From Owenia fusiformis (Eukaryota; Annelida; Polychaeta; Sabellida; Oweniidae), in the NCBI GenBank assembly GCA_903813345.2, contig CAIIXF020000002.1:24134455-24198454 (forward strand): a DNA stretch of 64,000 bases, read 5' to 3'. A program made the position numbers and the translations under genes. Positions 1-11,815 of the stretch are shown one piece after another (position 1 is the first letter of the stretch; every line of letters starts with the position of its first letter). The notes beneath the pieces were generated by a model. It ran no database searches, was not told where the DNA came from, and saw only the letters and a program-made list of their open reading frames with translations.

Positions 1-1094
1 GTTATGCCCTTTATTTATGCAATAATTCTGCACTTTTCAACCTCTATTACCATGTTGTACCAGGGTCCCTCCAAATTTGAAATTGATGATCTTTTATATT
101 TATGTAACCATATGCAAATGGTAAGAGATAATGAATTGTCCCATTTCCTAGGGTTGTTCCATATGAGACCCGTTCTTACAAATTTTCTCTAAGGTAAAAA
201 ACCTTTGTAAACAGGTTTTTGGACAAATGGAACATCAAAAATAGTGACTTAGTGACTTTGTCCTTGTGTTGTTCAGGAGACCTCATTCTTACACAGTCAT
301 TATACAGTGAACATGTCTCAACCATCAGAAAATAGAGAGCTGATGTTCAAGATTGAAATAACAGGATATGAAACAATAAATTAAAAACAGAGCTATCTTC
401 ACACTGACTTGCCGAAAGTACTCGTAAAAGCAAGTTTGAGCAAAAAGAAACTTTTGTAAAATCATCAAACTCTAGAAAAGGCAATAGATGAGTTTCTTAT
501 ATCAATGTTAGCCAAGTGAACCATGGCCAAGTACATTGTAGTAATCTCAAGTCTTTGGAACAGTATACAGTTATCTTGAAGTCTTTTACATCAAGCAAAT
601 ACATTGGATTTTCTGGGATTTTGTAATTATATAATGTCTTTGGAGTCATACCTTTAATATACCATATGTAGGTAAGTAAAATACACATTTCTTATGATTA
701 ACAGTAGTATGAATTATGTTTAAATTGAAATTGTACTTATAACATGTGCTTTTGAAAGATTTACAAACAAACTTTACATCATGTGACCCTGAATACATCA
801 CCTTATTGGTTGAAATTTGAATTAGGCCACTCCTCTTAATTAAAAAAATTACCAATTTTCAGATAAGGATTTCTAAAAAAGTAATGCATAATTGCAATAA
901 TTGATTAATAGATTTCAAGGAGAATGTATTCATAAACATCTGTGACAATTTTTATGGTGATCTGTTGGCTACAACTAACAGAAAATCAAAATTATTCCTC
1001 TTGGTTAGAATTTTTCATATTCCTAATATTTTCAAATTTAGAATGACTCCATTTTTACTGGTCAAGCTGCTTTTATAGTGGAGGCTCTGTCTTT
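1..1094. other. intergenic DNA, no gene seen
   Basis: AT-rich sequence with only short, unconvincing open frames, no recognisable domain and no clear repeat of other parts of the window. Homology to the zinc-finger 3' flanks at 25.87 and 50.74 kb begins at about 1095. Confidence 0.5.
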
Positions 1095-1935
1095 AAGTGG
1101 GAACTTTTTTGAAATTTCCACAATGACTGCCATGTGATTCTAGAATTCTCATGAGTGTGACGTGACATCACAAGATTTTGCGTAAAAGAGGGAATAGAAA
1201 TAATAGAGAATCTATTTTTTATTGAGTGATTTTTTATCAGTACATGTACTACATACACTCCACGCATATACAGAAAAAGATATAATACATTATATAATAC
1301 ATAACAAATAAGAAATAGAATAGTCAGCTGTTAATTAAACAAAAAATGAAAACAGAATCAAAATTCAAATGTTAGATTTCAACTGCTTTTCTCTGGTATG
1401 GATGTTATTGTGCCTTACTAACTGAGATTTCCTTGCAAATGTTTTTGAACAAATGTCACATTTTAAATTTTTTCTCCAGTATGAATGATATCTTGTCTAA
1501 GTAAATATGATTTTCTTGGAGATGTTTTCAAACAAAAGTCACAATTCAACTGCTTTTCTCCAGTATGGATGAAATTATGAGATTTCCTTGCAACTGTCTA
1601 AACTGCTTTGACTCAAACAGTGAAAACGCTAAATCATAGAAAAATTAAAGATTTTCCAAATTACTCTATACAGTCAAAATGCACTGTTACATGTTATGTC
1701 TATAAAGCTCAACAAAATAATACTATAAAATTATTTTATGTTACATGTAATGTATATAGCTAAATAAAGAACCTTCCTATCATAATAAAGGTACTTATAT
1801 ATAATATACACAAAATCTGTAGAAAGTGAGAAACAGAAAATAAACCTTGCATAAACCCTTAATTGGTTGTCTAAAAGGTATATAGACAGTTTAATAATTG
1901 TCATATTTATCATCAGTTATGTTGATATTATAGCA
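1095..1935. repeat. copy 0 of the zinc-finger 3'-flank duplication (left part)
   Basis: This stretch matches 25,865-26,930 and 50,740-51,785 (same order, clearly homologous by eye). It starts with the shared phrase TTAAGTGGGAACTTTTTT. It lacks the ~205-bp TTA-flanked MITE that the other two copies carry. It is interrupted at 1936 by the 15-kb element and resumes at 16,971 with GCATATAATATTTTAAATG, which is the uninterrupted continuation seen at 51.79 kb. Confidence 0.8.
1388..1605 (-). pseudogene. degenerate C2H2 zinc-finger fragment
   Basis: Minus-strand translation gives about two and a half decayed fingers (HTGEK linkers, CDIC and KTF motifs) interrupted by small deletions. One linker has lost a base just before KCDIC, putting the next finger out of frame. 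The same fragment, with the same lesions, occurs at 26.17-26.39 and 51.03-51.26 kb, so it was already broken before duplication. It is a relic of an older zinc-finger gene of this cluster. Confidence 0.75.
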
Positions 1936-1980
1936 AACAGGTTCCAGTGAAGTTTGACATTTTTCCAGTTTGACAAAAGT
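1936..1980 (+). repeat. left terminal inverted repeat of the giant element
   Basis: It begins AACAGGTTCCAGTGAAGTTT and extends about 45 bp to TGACAAAAGT, pairing with 16,927-16,970. The outer 22 bp match with two differences; the inner part is weaker. The flanking target copy is AGCA at 1932-1935. Confidence 0.8.
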
Positions 1981-2081
1981 ATTAAACAAAACTGTTTTAT
2001 AGGTGTTTTTACTCATGACATATTTATTCATTGCATCTTCTTACATTAATTCAGGCACATGTATTTCAGAGGGAAACAAGT

Positions 2082-2532
2082 TGTCTGAATTCAGACAGAA
2101 ACATTCCTTAGCTAAACATATAGTGTATCTTATACTTGAATATTCTGTGTCTGAATTCAGGCAGCGGCTTTCTAATCTATAAGAAACCTAAATTTTCACT
2201 GTCTGAATTCAGACACAACTTGATAATAGTAAGATGAATTTGTTTATCTCTTGTGTCTGAATTCAGACACAGGCTTTTCCATATTAGAAAACAGAAGCTG
2301 ATTTCAACTGTCTGAATTCAGACACAATTTGATAATAGTAAGATGAATTTGTTTATCTTATGTGTTGTGTCTGAATTCAGACAGTGGAAATCAGTATCAA
2401 TTTTCTCAGATTGAAATCTTGTCTGAATTCAGACACATCAACAAATTCATCTCACTATAATGAGACTGTGTCTGAATTCAGACATAGGCTTTTCCATGTT
2501 AGAAAACTGATTCAACTGTCTGAATTCAGACA
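2082..2532. repeat. left subterminal array: nine copies of a 16-bp perfect palindrome
   Basis: TGTCTGAATTCAGACA is its own reverse complement. Copies start at 2082, 2148 (variant ending GGCA), 2200, 2254, 2309, 2368, 2420, 2469 and 2517, spaced 48-66 bp apart. Some spacers are copies of each other: the spacer containing TTGATAATAGTAAGATGAAT recurs 109 bp later, and an inverted version lies at about 2436-2466. The array starts about 145 bp inside the element end. Iterated dyads next to transposon ends are typical of protein-binding sites; that role is inference. Confidence 0.85.
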
Positions 2533-2748
2533 TGGACTGATCATAGTGAGGTGAACCCTAATTAAGTTATGCAATGTTGCATATGACCACATTATCCATA
2601 CTTTTCTGACAGAAATGGACATAATATACTCTAATTCACATCAAAGTAATTAGAAAACTTTTTATATATGGTTCTCAGTGACAGTTGTCATGGTTTAATC
2701 TACTGTACATCATTACAAAATGTATATGTTCAACCTTAAGTTCATCAA

Positions 2749-4579
2749 CACAGCGAAAAATGGTGTAATATCCTATAGTTTCCGTACGTATCGCAAATCC
2801 CGGATATTTGAGGTATCCTTGAATAACCTAAAATATACCGATACTTCGAACATCCGGAAATATCCTCAAAGGGATATTTTTGGATACTCCAAGTTTCCAA
2901 CTTTCAACATATCCGAATTAAGGATATTTCAGGATAGTTGACTACCCTAGTATCCAGAAATTTTTTTAAGTATCCGGAATATTGATTCCTGGAAATTATG
3001 CTAGTACATAAATTATAACGTTCAATTAACAATTTTAGTGTCATTGAAACATTTGTTTCGCCATATAGAATGTGGAATATCTTGTATGAATTTCTGCAGT
3101 GAAACAACATTCTCCTCGTGATATCTTAACTGCTCAAAATGGCTGCCATCGAAAAACTTGTGTTTGGGAAATTCAGACATATGTAAGACAGGAATTTCAT
3201 GATGACCGAAGATTACATCGTCAATAAGCTGATCTTCGAAGAAAAGTTTGCTTCTAAGCATGGAAGATAATATTAAATAAAGTTCCTGGGATATTGTCTA
3301 AAATATATCTATTCTTAAATGTTAAGGTTTTAAGTTATATTCTTTTCAAATTCTATTACTGTTAAATCATATATCTGCTTCATATGGGCTTATGAGCCTT
3401 TTGCAGATTATCGACATAGACATAGACACCGATACTTCGAATATCCGGAAATATCCTCGAAAGGATATTTTTGGGTACTCCAACTTGTGTTTGTTTGGGA
3501 AATTCAATCAACGATTTCATCGACAATAAGCTGCGCTTCGAAGAAAAGTTTGCTTCTAAGCATGGAGGGTATATTAACGTTTATAACAACTAAAGTAGAA
3601 ACAACATTTCCTTCATGTCAACTGATTTGTTTCAATAATACCGTGAATCTGTCGAATTTTAGCTTGTGCATTTCGTAGTTTTCTCATTTTATCTGGCTTC
3701 GGTCGTACTTTCAAGATATAAACGTGAATTCATCTTGTAGAGAATCTTATGAACTTTACTAGGAAGCTTTTGTTTACTACATTTCGATATTCGTAGACAC
3801 TGAAAATGGCTTTAAAATAAGGTAACAAACACAAATATTAGTCGCCATTAAAACATTGCAATCAAACCGGAAGTTTGCTCTCTGACGTCCGCGCGCTATC
3901 AATAAATTGAGACGAAATATCGTTACAACTTACAACGTTATCAATGCCCCTAATTTAAACATCGAGCATTTTCCTACAAGTCGAAATTCAAATTATTGAA
4001 CACACAATGATCAGCATGGCAGCCACATCAGTTCCTAAGTGAAGAAGGACGTCAAGTAGGAGATGTAAAAGTAGCAGAACAGCCTAATACATCGATGTGG
4101 TCATTGTTATACATCCTTGTGATCAGATGTTTTAATGCTTACACCTATCGTACATCTCATTTGTATTGATGAGATAATAAACTGTACGTATTTAAATGCG
4201 TCATTTCGTGTTTAGTTTGTTAGGTAATATGAACGAAAATCTCCTTGCAATCCCGACCGTATTCGTGAATATCCCAAAAATATTACGAACTGTATCCCTA
4301 AATATCCCGGAAAATTGTTGAATATTCAGCTATATTTGTGAGTATTCGAATCATATATTAGTCATACCCCTAAGAATACGCGAAAAGACGTGATGTATAT
4401 CAGTAGTATCCAGAACTATGGATATTTCAGGATACCAGTGTTCCGTCTCTCACTAATATCCGTGAATCTCCAAAATCGCGATACTTAGAGTATTTGTCAC
4501 GGATTCTTAAGGATACGTTCCATATCACTATAATATTTCGCAAGTATCCAGGCAGGATATTGTATCATTTTTCGCTGTG
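2749..4579. mobile_element. nested TIR element of unknown family
   Basis: The left end begins CACAGCGAAAAATG and the right end finishes CATTTTTCGCTGTG, with AATATCC following the inverted repeat on both sides. CAA flanks both ends (2746-2748 and 4580-4582), suggesting a 3-bp target duplication. Much of the interior is rich in scattered GGATAT/ATATCC motifs in both orientations. Two related internal stretches (about 3160-3260 and 3495-3570) share TTCGAAGAAAAGTTTGCTTC. Short minus-strand open frames at 2.9-3.26 kb match nothing I recognise. Confidence 0.6.
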
Positions 4580-5190
4580 CAAATTGTATGTCTGACCACT
4601 TTAATAATATATTTCAGCACATATTTTTGAGTACACTCAGTACATACAGAAAAAGTTGTCAAGTTATTCCATTCCATTTCATTTGATTTTTCATTTATTT
4701 GATCCTTTTAACTTAGAGATGTTAACGTACATTCTGCATCACATGATTGAAGCTGATTTAAAATTGATGAACTATTTACAATCAAATTCTTTTGTTAATA
4801 ACTATTATGATACTAGTATAGTAACTATATAGTTAATATAAAAGGTATAATATACAATGTACAACCCAAGGGAAAAGTGAACCATGTCACTTTCACTTCA
4901 TTTGATAGATCTTTGACAATTTGTAGCTGTCAAAATACTAGATTAATAGTATTTATCTGTGTGTCTCGAATTGTGGCGGGGGGGGGGGGGGGGGCGTCAA
5001 TGTTGTTTTTTTTAAAATTTTGTTGTAAGTTAATCTTATTTCTGATTTGTTGTGGGATTCAATTAATTGGACTGTGTTAAAGCGAATGCTTAACTTCAAT
5101 TTTAAGTTCCCTGTCAATAGTCATGGTACAGTAGATGCCATTGGATATAAAGTTTGCCGTGTTCAATTGATATCCCGTTAAAAGTAAATT
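4580..5190. other. no gene; homopolymer tract
   Basis: Plain AT-rich DNA of the giant element, with a run of about 17 G at 4978-4994. I see nothing else in it. Confidence 0.5.
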
Positions 5191-6167
5191 TTAATGTCCA
5201 ATTTCCACAACCAAACCAATCTTCACTGCTTCACCAGGACTCATTCTATATCCTACTATGTATTCCATCTCAAACTTCTGTCTTATTTGAAGGGGTCTCT
5301 GGTTTCCCCCTGATTTAATGGACATTTGCTGGTTACAACCTGAAATAGTATAGATTAAACAGTTTTATCTATGTTATCATGAAGACTCAACTTGACGGAT
5401 GGACAGACAAAAGCAGACAGACACTCCTAATAATAAAGAAAAATAACAAAATAAGCGGGAAAATATCACACTTCAAATTTCATATGGAGTGTAATGGAAT
5501 ATAATAATTTTAGTGGAATATACCTTATTGTGTTTTGATTCAATGTAATGCTCATACCTTTTTCTGCAGACCTTGACTTTGTTCGTTCAATAATGCTGTT
5601 AGGATTAATCACTTTCTTTTTTGACTCATGTGTATGTCCTTCTCATATAGCCATGAGAGTTTGACCGGATTTTCTGAAATATTAATTATCAGTCTATCAA
5701 TGTCAAGTAAGAATAAGTTAATTAATTAAGTAGAATTTAAAGCAAACAAAATTTTTTTTTAAATTAAATATACATTTTGATGATGGTGTTACATACTTGC
5801 AGTGCAAATATAGATTCCTTCCAATATATGCAAACTCTCTTTGTTATGTTCACTGACTTTTGTCACTTTGTATAGCTCGGCAAGTCGATATTCAAATGAT
5901 ATCGGCCCTGTTTCAAATGTTGGTACCTTAGTTGCCATCTCATATTTTCCAAGTTAGTTTTGCATTGTGTTTTCAACCACAAGTAAATGCATCTAGGAGT
6001 GTTGTCTTCGTAAGATCTACATCTAAAGCCTTCTCTTTTCTAGTATTAGCGGTTCTGCAAAATAAACAGTGCTAACATATTATTTGACCTCACAGACTTG
6101 ACGTTTTTGTCTAATACAAGATTAAAAACCATAAGAGTCATTATAATATTTTGAATTCTCATATTAA

Positions 6168-6392
6168 GCTGTCACCCAAGGAGGATTGGAAGCCAGGGTT
6201 CCAACTCAATATTCTTTAATCTCCAATCGATGCGATAGTTTCTGATCCTGCCTGTATATTTCTACGGCTGCCAGGAGAATGGCTGATATTCTTGATTGAA
6301 TTTTGTATTCATAACATGGCTATGTGATACCCATATATGAAACAGAATATCGATTGGCGTCACTGGGAGGAAATCCTCCTTGGCTGTCACAT
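6168..6392. mobile_element. MITE-like foldback
   Basis: CCAAGGAGGATT near the left end is mirrored by AATCCTCCTTGG near the right end, each bordered by a GTCA/TGAC motif. About 225 bp, no coding capacity. It lies in the apparent first intron of the decayed gene. Confidence 0.55.
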
Positions 6393-6442
6393 TAGTTATT
6401 TATGAAGAAATGTATATTATTTACGGTCTGCCTAAAAAACAG

Positions 6443-6744
6443 ATGACTGGGTAGCCGGTGACTCAGGGTACCTAATGTGTCTAGCAGGGTTACCAACTTT
6501 CAAAGTTGGACATTTTACCCTAATATAGTAGCAAATTGACATGATAGCCCCAGCCTCCTAAGTGTAAACTATACTGTTCTATATTTAAATATTATCTTTT
6601 TATCAAAAACCTACCAGAGACCAAGCACTTTTTGAATAATCAACTATTTTTTCAATATCAGAATACCTGGAAGGCATAAAATCAAATCCTAGCCCTGCTA
6701 AGAATGTTACCAAGTCACCTGGCAACCCGGTTATCCAGTCACCC
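6443..6744. mobile_element. MITE-like foldback
   Basis: The left end TGACTGGGTAGCCGG pairs with the reverse complement of the right end, GGTGACTGGATAACCGG. Further inward, GGTGACT and CTAGCAGGGTT pair with matching inner sequence of the other arm. About 300 bp, non-coding. Confidence 0.55.
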
Positions 6745-7240
6745 CAATTTTACACAAAACCTTTAATTCTCCTCTCAAGCTTAACCCTCTTCTAAATTAT
6801 TTTTACATCTTTCTATCCTACTCTGGACTTAAAATTATGATAAATTGACTTACCAAATTCAAAATTCCCTGTTGATGTATCTGCCATACTGTACATAAGC
6901 ATGTTCCAATAATCCAGTGTTTAACTGTTTAATTCAGATCTCTTTCTTCAAAATGTTAATCATTTCTAATATTGTCTGTTAAACCTGTTTCCGCCAAAAA
7001 TTTGAATGGGTGTAACTTAAATCCCTTCTTTCATTGGATAGTGTAAAGTTTAGGTGAGTCTAATATTTCAAAAAGGGTACACAGTGATTCAATGGACTGA
7101 TCTGAAAGCTTATTCCCTAAGTGCTACTAACTGTATCTGTATGCAATATACACCACAAAAGTAACATTAAACATCTTCAAATAAAATAATTTCCATTGGA
7201 CAATTGATAATACATTATACAAAAGGAAAATAACAAAAGC

Positions 7241-7321
7241 ATGACAGTTGGAGAAATCCTAGGTGCTGGAAATTTGAAGAAGATTCTAGGATTTATTTCC
7301 AATATGTTGATGATAGCAGGG
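7241..7321 (+). other. candidate first exon of a plus-strand gene of the giant element
   Basis: ATG is followed by 27 open codons (reading M-T-V-G-E-I-L-G-A-G) ending exactly at a consensus donor, G|GTAAGT. No family is recognised. The phase does not fit directly to the 7705 exon, so any link is unproven. Confidence 0.25.
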
Positions 7322-7704
7322 GTAAGTTATTTTTATTAAGATAGTTTTAAATACTTTTTCAAAAATTACATTTAATTTAAGAAAATCCAACTAATCTTAA
7401 ATATAAAAAGAGATATTGAAGATTAGAATTAATGCGGATTATGTGAGCTTCCCCCTTAAACCAACTAGAACTTTTAAACCAAGAATGAATCACAGCCCCT
7501 TCAATGAATGATATTGGTTTATTTAAAACTTATGAATTTGAAAATTTTAGATGAATAAATCACTGGCCCTTTGGAGGGGAATAATAGTGCAATGATGGTG
7601 GTCTTTCATAACATGGACTCAACCACCAATGATAGGGTTAAATTACTGTTGCTGCAAAATGTTGATTATATAAAGCTATTTATAATTTACATTATTTTTT
7701 GTAG

Positions 7705-7777
7705 GAACAAAGCCCTATATGCATACATAAAATATATTGATTGTGAAGAAGAGTCTGCTACCAACATATGGATAAAG
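7705..7777 (+). other. candidate internal exon
   Basis: A strong acceptor (ATTATTTTTTGTAG) precedes 73 nt of open sequence (ALYAYIKYIDCEEESATN) that ends at a donor, AAAG|GTGAGT. The pairing of good splice sites with an open frame supports an exon, but there is no homology call. Confidence 0.35.
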
Positions 7778-7799
7778 GTGAGTAATTAATTCTAACATG

Positions 7800-10700
7800 T
7801 TTATTTGCCTTATGTTTTCTTTAAAACAATTTTTCCTGGAATTTTGAAACAATATTCAACATTTTTCCCTTTCGTTTGGGGCCCACATCTTTTGTATTAA
7901 AGGATAGTACCTTGTTGACTCCTTACTTTTTATCCATTATAAGTTCTAGTTCAGTGTTCCATCTGTACTTTGTTGCATTAGGCCATATGATGTAGATACT
8001 TTGTTTTATGTCCTGCTTTTAAGTCCAAATTACACAATGGCATAAGGAAAACAAACATTAACACTTGTTTGCTGGGAAATGTATATGATAAATTGCTTGA
8101 AAAGGGTATGGTATTCTTATTTGCAGTGATTTCAAATACACATTTAACTAATCGTGTACATTGGTACATGTGGCATGCAGTATGTTTCAAAGATATTCAT
8201 AGAAATAAAATGCTCAACTATTCAATTGATTATAATTAATCCAACCTTATTGATAATTAACAAATCAATTATATTTTAATATCAATCTCAGTGAGGTAAT
8301 TTCCAAAAATTTTAAAGCAGGTAATTTTATGATGAAGTAAATGGGTCCTCACATGCACTATTACTCTGAACAGATTTCTCATTAAAATTCAGAGTATACC
8401 CTCACAAAAATATAAAAACAGATGATTTAAATAAAGGAAAAGGAAAGCAACACAAATTAACGAAACAGAATAATTACTTATAGTATGAACCTAAAAGTTA
8501 ATTCATCACTTTTGTTTATTTTTTAGTGAATATTTGTTGAACATCTTTTAAGGGCAAATTCTTTGAAATTGAGATGCATATCTAATAACCACAAATTGCA
8601 CAAGCATTTACACTGCCATATAATTTAATTTGATATCAACTACAATGTTTAACTCCTTGATATTATGACAAATTCCATCTGAAATTCACAAAACCACTTA
8701 GTGATTTCTTATATAATATAGCACAAACGAGATACTTATCCATTTCTATAGCATAACATCTTTACACAAAAGCTAGGCTTTTCAATAGGTTGAGATCACT
8801 CAGTTGTGAACCACATAATAAAATCAACTTCTAGATTGAGTTTCATGATTTAAGTTTGGAGAAATCTGATGAAGTTGAATTTGGTTATATTGCTTCAAAT
8901 GTTCATAAAAATGTGAGCATTACAAAGAGAATGCTTTGTTTGGAAATAAATATATCACAAAAATATGTTTTTTTAAATAAATGGTTACATCATTTCTCAT
9001 TAAAATTCTCCCAGATTCTCCTATTCTGAAGTCCAATAAACATGACAGTTACCACTTAAATGGATCAAACGTTCCAATGACTGATTTTGACATTATCTAT
9101 TGTAACGAGTTGATCTAATAGAATGGACTGTTGGTACTGTCTCCTAAAATAAATAAAATACCACCCTTTATTTACCAGTGATAGACCACTTCTTCAAAAT
9201 GGGAATGTTAACCGTATAAAAACTAATTTGATTATGAATTTCTTTTTAATAAAATGTGTCAAATACAGAATCCAGGCTAGTTTAACCTTGTTAGAATACA
9301 GCATGTTTCAAATGCAATTCAGGGCCAAGCTTGATACTAATTAATTGATATTAATGAATATAGGCTAATAGGACCATCCTGATGCTAAAGTATTGCAAAT
9401 ATTAGAAATAATGTTCAAAAACATCAAAGAAGAAAATGGATAAACAACCAATAGGAAAAATAAATATGAAACACAGCAGATGCTCATCAAGTTTCAACCT
9501 CAATCTAAAGCATTGTTATATTCCTTGGCTATGAGGTAAGTTATGTGTTAGCATGCCACCAAGAGAATATTGATTGTCAATATTTGGGTGATAATTATTT
9601 GATCAAAGTATCAAAGACAAGGTGTCAATTTTTCTAGGGAATACTAAGTGTTTCGATATGGGTGAAAGACTAAAAGATAGTAATTGAGATGCAACAAATA
9701 TATTTGTAATCACAGATACTCTTATCAATTTGGCTCAAAATTATGTAATGACATGCAAGTTCCTCAAATACAAAGTTAAATTAGAAAGTTGATCAAAGTT
9801 GAAGATACATTGTGTGACTATTATTAAATTGTGAAAATACTTAGTTACACCCAAATTCTTGAGTACATACATGTCACAGCTAAAATCCAGTTTTAAAGGA
9901 ACACTTTTTATGTTATAATGTTAAAGCTTTAAAACAATGAAGCCACTATGTATTTGGTTTATAACAAGATTCAAGGACACGGCATATTTATGCTTCCTTG
10001 CAAATGCTGATACCAAAGTTCTGGTACCAGGGACATGTCAAATTAATCAACCTACTTCAGTGATGTGATCACCAACTTGTCACCACTAAACGTTTTCAAT
10101 GACCTTAAATCATTAATCACGGAAACTTGAATTTGAATCAGGTCATCAGGATATTTCATATTGAAAAGGAAGCTTATTTAGATTAAACATATATGATACC
10201 ACCCCTTTTAAAATATATCCCATGTTAGTTGTGTTACATCCACACCTCTAGCATCTGATACACCGATACAAGTGGGTTAAATTTCAAAATGTTAATTTTT
10301 GCCCTCCCCAAGTAAAATAAACATTAACATTATGTAATGTTGTGATAAGGGGGAGAGGGTTATATCATATTAAGTAAGCTTTAGAGAACTGATTGATCTA
10401 TTTCATTGCATGGAAACCAGTGTTTCCTAAGTGACATTTTTGTGGTTTTGAGAAAATGGGTTTAAAGTTGAATATGAACCATTTATGGGTTTATGATACA
10501 AAGCTGATTTTATACTTTCTCATGTCATTGTAAGGTTTGTGTATATGATTTCAAAACTATTATATTTGCAATGGTAAATGTAGTTTTTTCAGAAAGGAAA
10601 TTGTGGCAGAAGATTTTTCAGCTGTTTTGCACGTTTTGACATTTACGTTGACTCATTGTATCAAACTGATCAATTCATTGATTTTGCAGTTTGGAAAATA

Positions 10701-11150
10701 AAACTTATTGTATCATTGAATTCCCTTTCAAGTTTATAATGTTGAAGTTTTCAATCAACTGTTTTAATTGTAATTAATAATTTAATTAATGCCATATATC
10801 ACAGTCATTGTTTTTTTAGTACATTGTTTTTGTCATTATACCATTACACTGTACATTAAACATTATTGCAATATTAGCATATACTGATTATTTGTTGAAT
10901 GGGTTGACTCAGAATTTTAATGCAGAGTAGGCCCATTTGTAAGTTGTATGTGATGGAACCTTTGAATATATTATAATTACAACCTACATGCATCCTTCAT
11001 TTCCAAAATACACTTATGTAATACATTAATTAAACAATTCCATTTACTTAAAAAAGTAGAATCAATTTTGCATAAATATAATTAAATTCATTGTTCCCCA
11101 CCAAAGGAAAGTCTTTAATGCCCAATGGAAAGATATTCATTGTATATTTG
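7800..11150. other. no gene seen; possibly intronic DNA of the giant element
   Basis: AT-rich, no open frame above 70 codons and no clear repeats. One segment at about 9481-9535 reads openly (M-L-I-K-F-Q-P-Q-S-K) and ends at a donor-like AG|GTAAGT, but it is too weak to call as an exon. Confidence 0.4.
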
Positions 11151-11221
11151 TTTGTCCAGCTTGAACCAGTTTTGTATTTCAAACGTGAAATACAAAACTG
11201 CTCCCCCAAGCTGGACAAAAA
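11151..11221. repeat. 71-bp hairpin
   Basis: TTTGTCCAGCTTG with AGTTTTGTATTTCA pairs with TGAAATACAAAACT and CAAGCTGGACAAA around a short AACG loop. A partial copy (CTAAGCTGGACAAA) lies at 13,450. It is probably a small foldback MITE. Confidence 0.6.
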
Positions 11222-11815
11222 AATAAACATTATTTTTTTATACAAAAAATTAAAAAGATCCAATACATCTAGATCTTATTAAAACCATCAGAGTTATGCT
11301 GAAAACATATGCTATCATCGTATGATCTGTAAAATAAAGCCTTCTGATTGGTCAGTTCCTGTGCTCTACCAATCTGTATTGCTACTGAGATTGTCCCCAT
11401 TGATCATCTCCATCACAATACAGAAAATATTGGTACGGAGGGAACAATCTCAGTAGCAATACAGAGGATCACACGATAAAAATGTTATTGAATGATTTGA
11501 AGTGCAATACAGGATATATTCTGTCTCGATATTCTGTATTGGCACTTGACTTTGTCTCGTTCCAGTACAGAATTTCTAGAGCAGAATATATCCTTTATTG
11601 CACTTCAAATCATTCAATAACTTACATCATCGTATGATCTGTAAAATGAAGCCCTCTGATTGGTCAGTTCTTGTGCTGTACCTATCTGTATTGCTACTGA
11701 GAGTGTCCCCATTGATCATCTCTGTCGCAATACATAAAATATTGGTAACAAAGGGACAATCTCAGTAGCAATACAGAGGACCACACGATAAAAACGTTAT
11801 TGAATGATTTGAAGT

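Larger units (their letters stand above)
5191..6887 (-). pseudogene. decayed multi-exon gene carried by the giant element
   Basis: Four exon-like segments read on the minus strand. 6887-6854 starts with ATG (M-A-D-T-S-T-G-N-F-E-F) and ends at GTAAGTC. 6054-5797 ends at GTATGT and carries the readable run FETGPISFEYRLAELYK. 5673-5558 begins after TATTTCAG, contains KNPVKLSWLYEKD and ends at GTATGAG. 5339-5191 is terminal, contains EMEYIVGYRMSPGEAVKIG and ends in TAA. Splice phases agree between the second and third segments. The frame shifts by one base at an A-run in the third segment (about 5605-5610), and the second segment needs at least one frame change. The phase from the first exon to the second does not match, and two MITEs sit in that gap. 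I do not recognise the product; being inside the element, it may be a transposition or accessory protein. Confidence 0.42.

Noticed and set aside
2082-2532. CRISPR array (short repeats with ~35-bp spacers)
   Set aside because: The repeat is a perfect palindrome, spacers are partly copies of each other, the array lies at a transposon end, and the DNA is eukaryotic. No cas genes.
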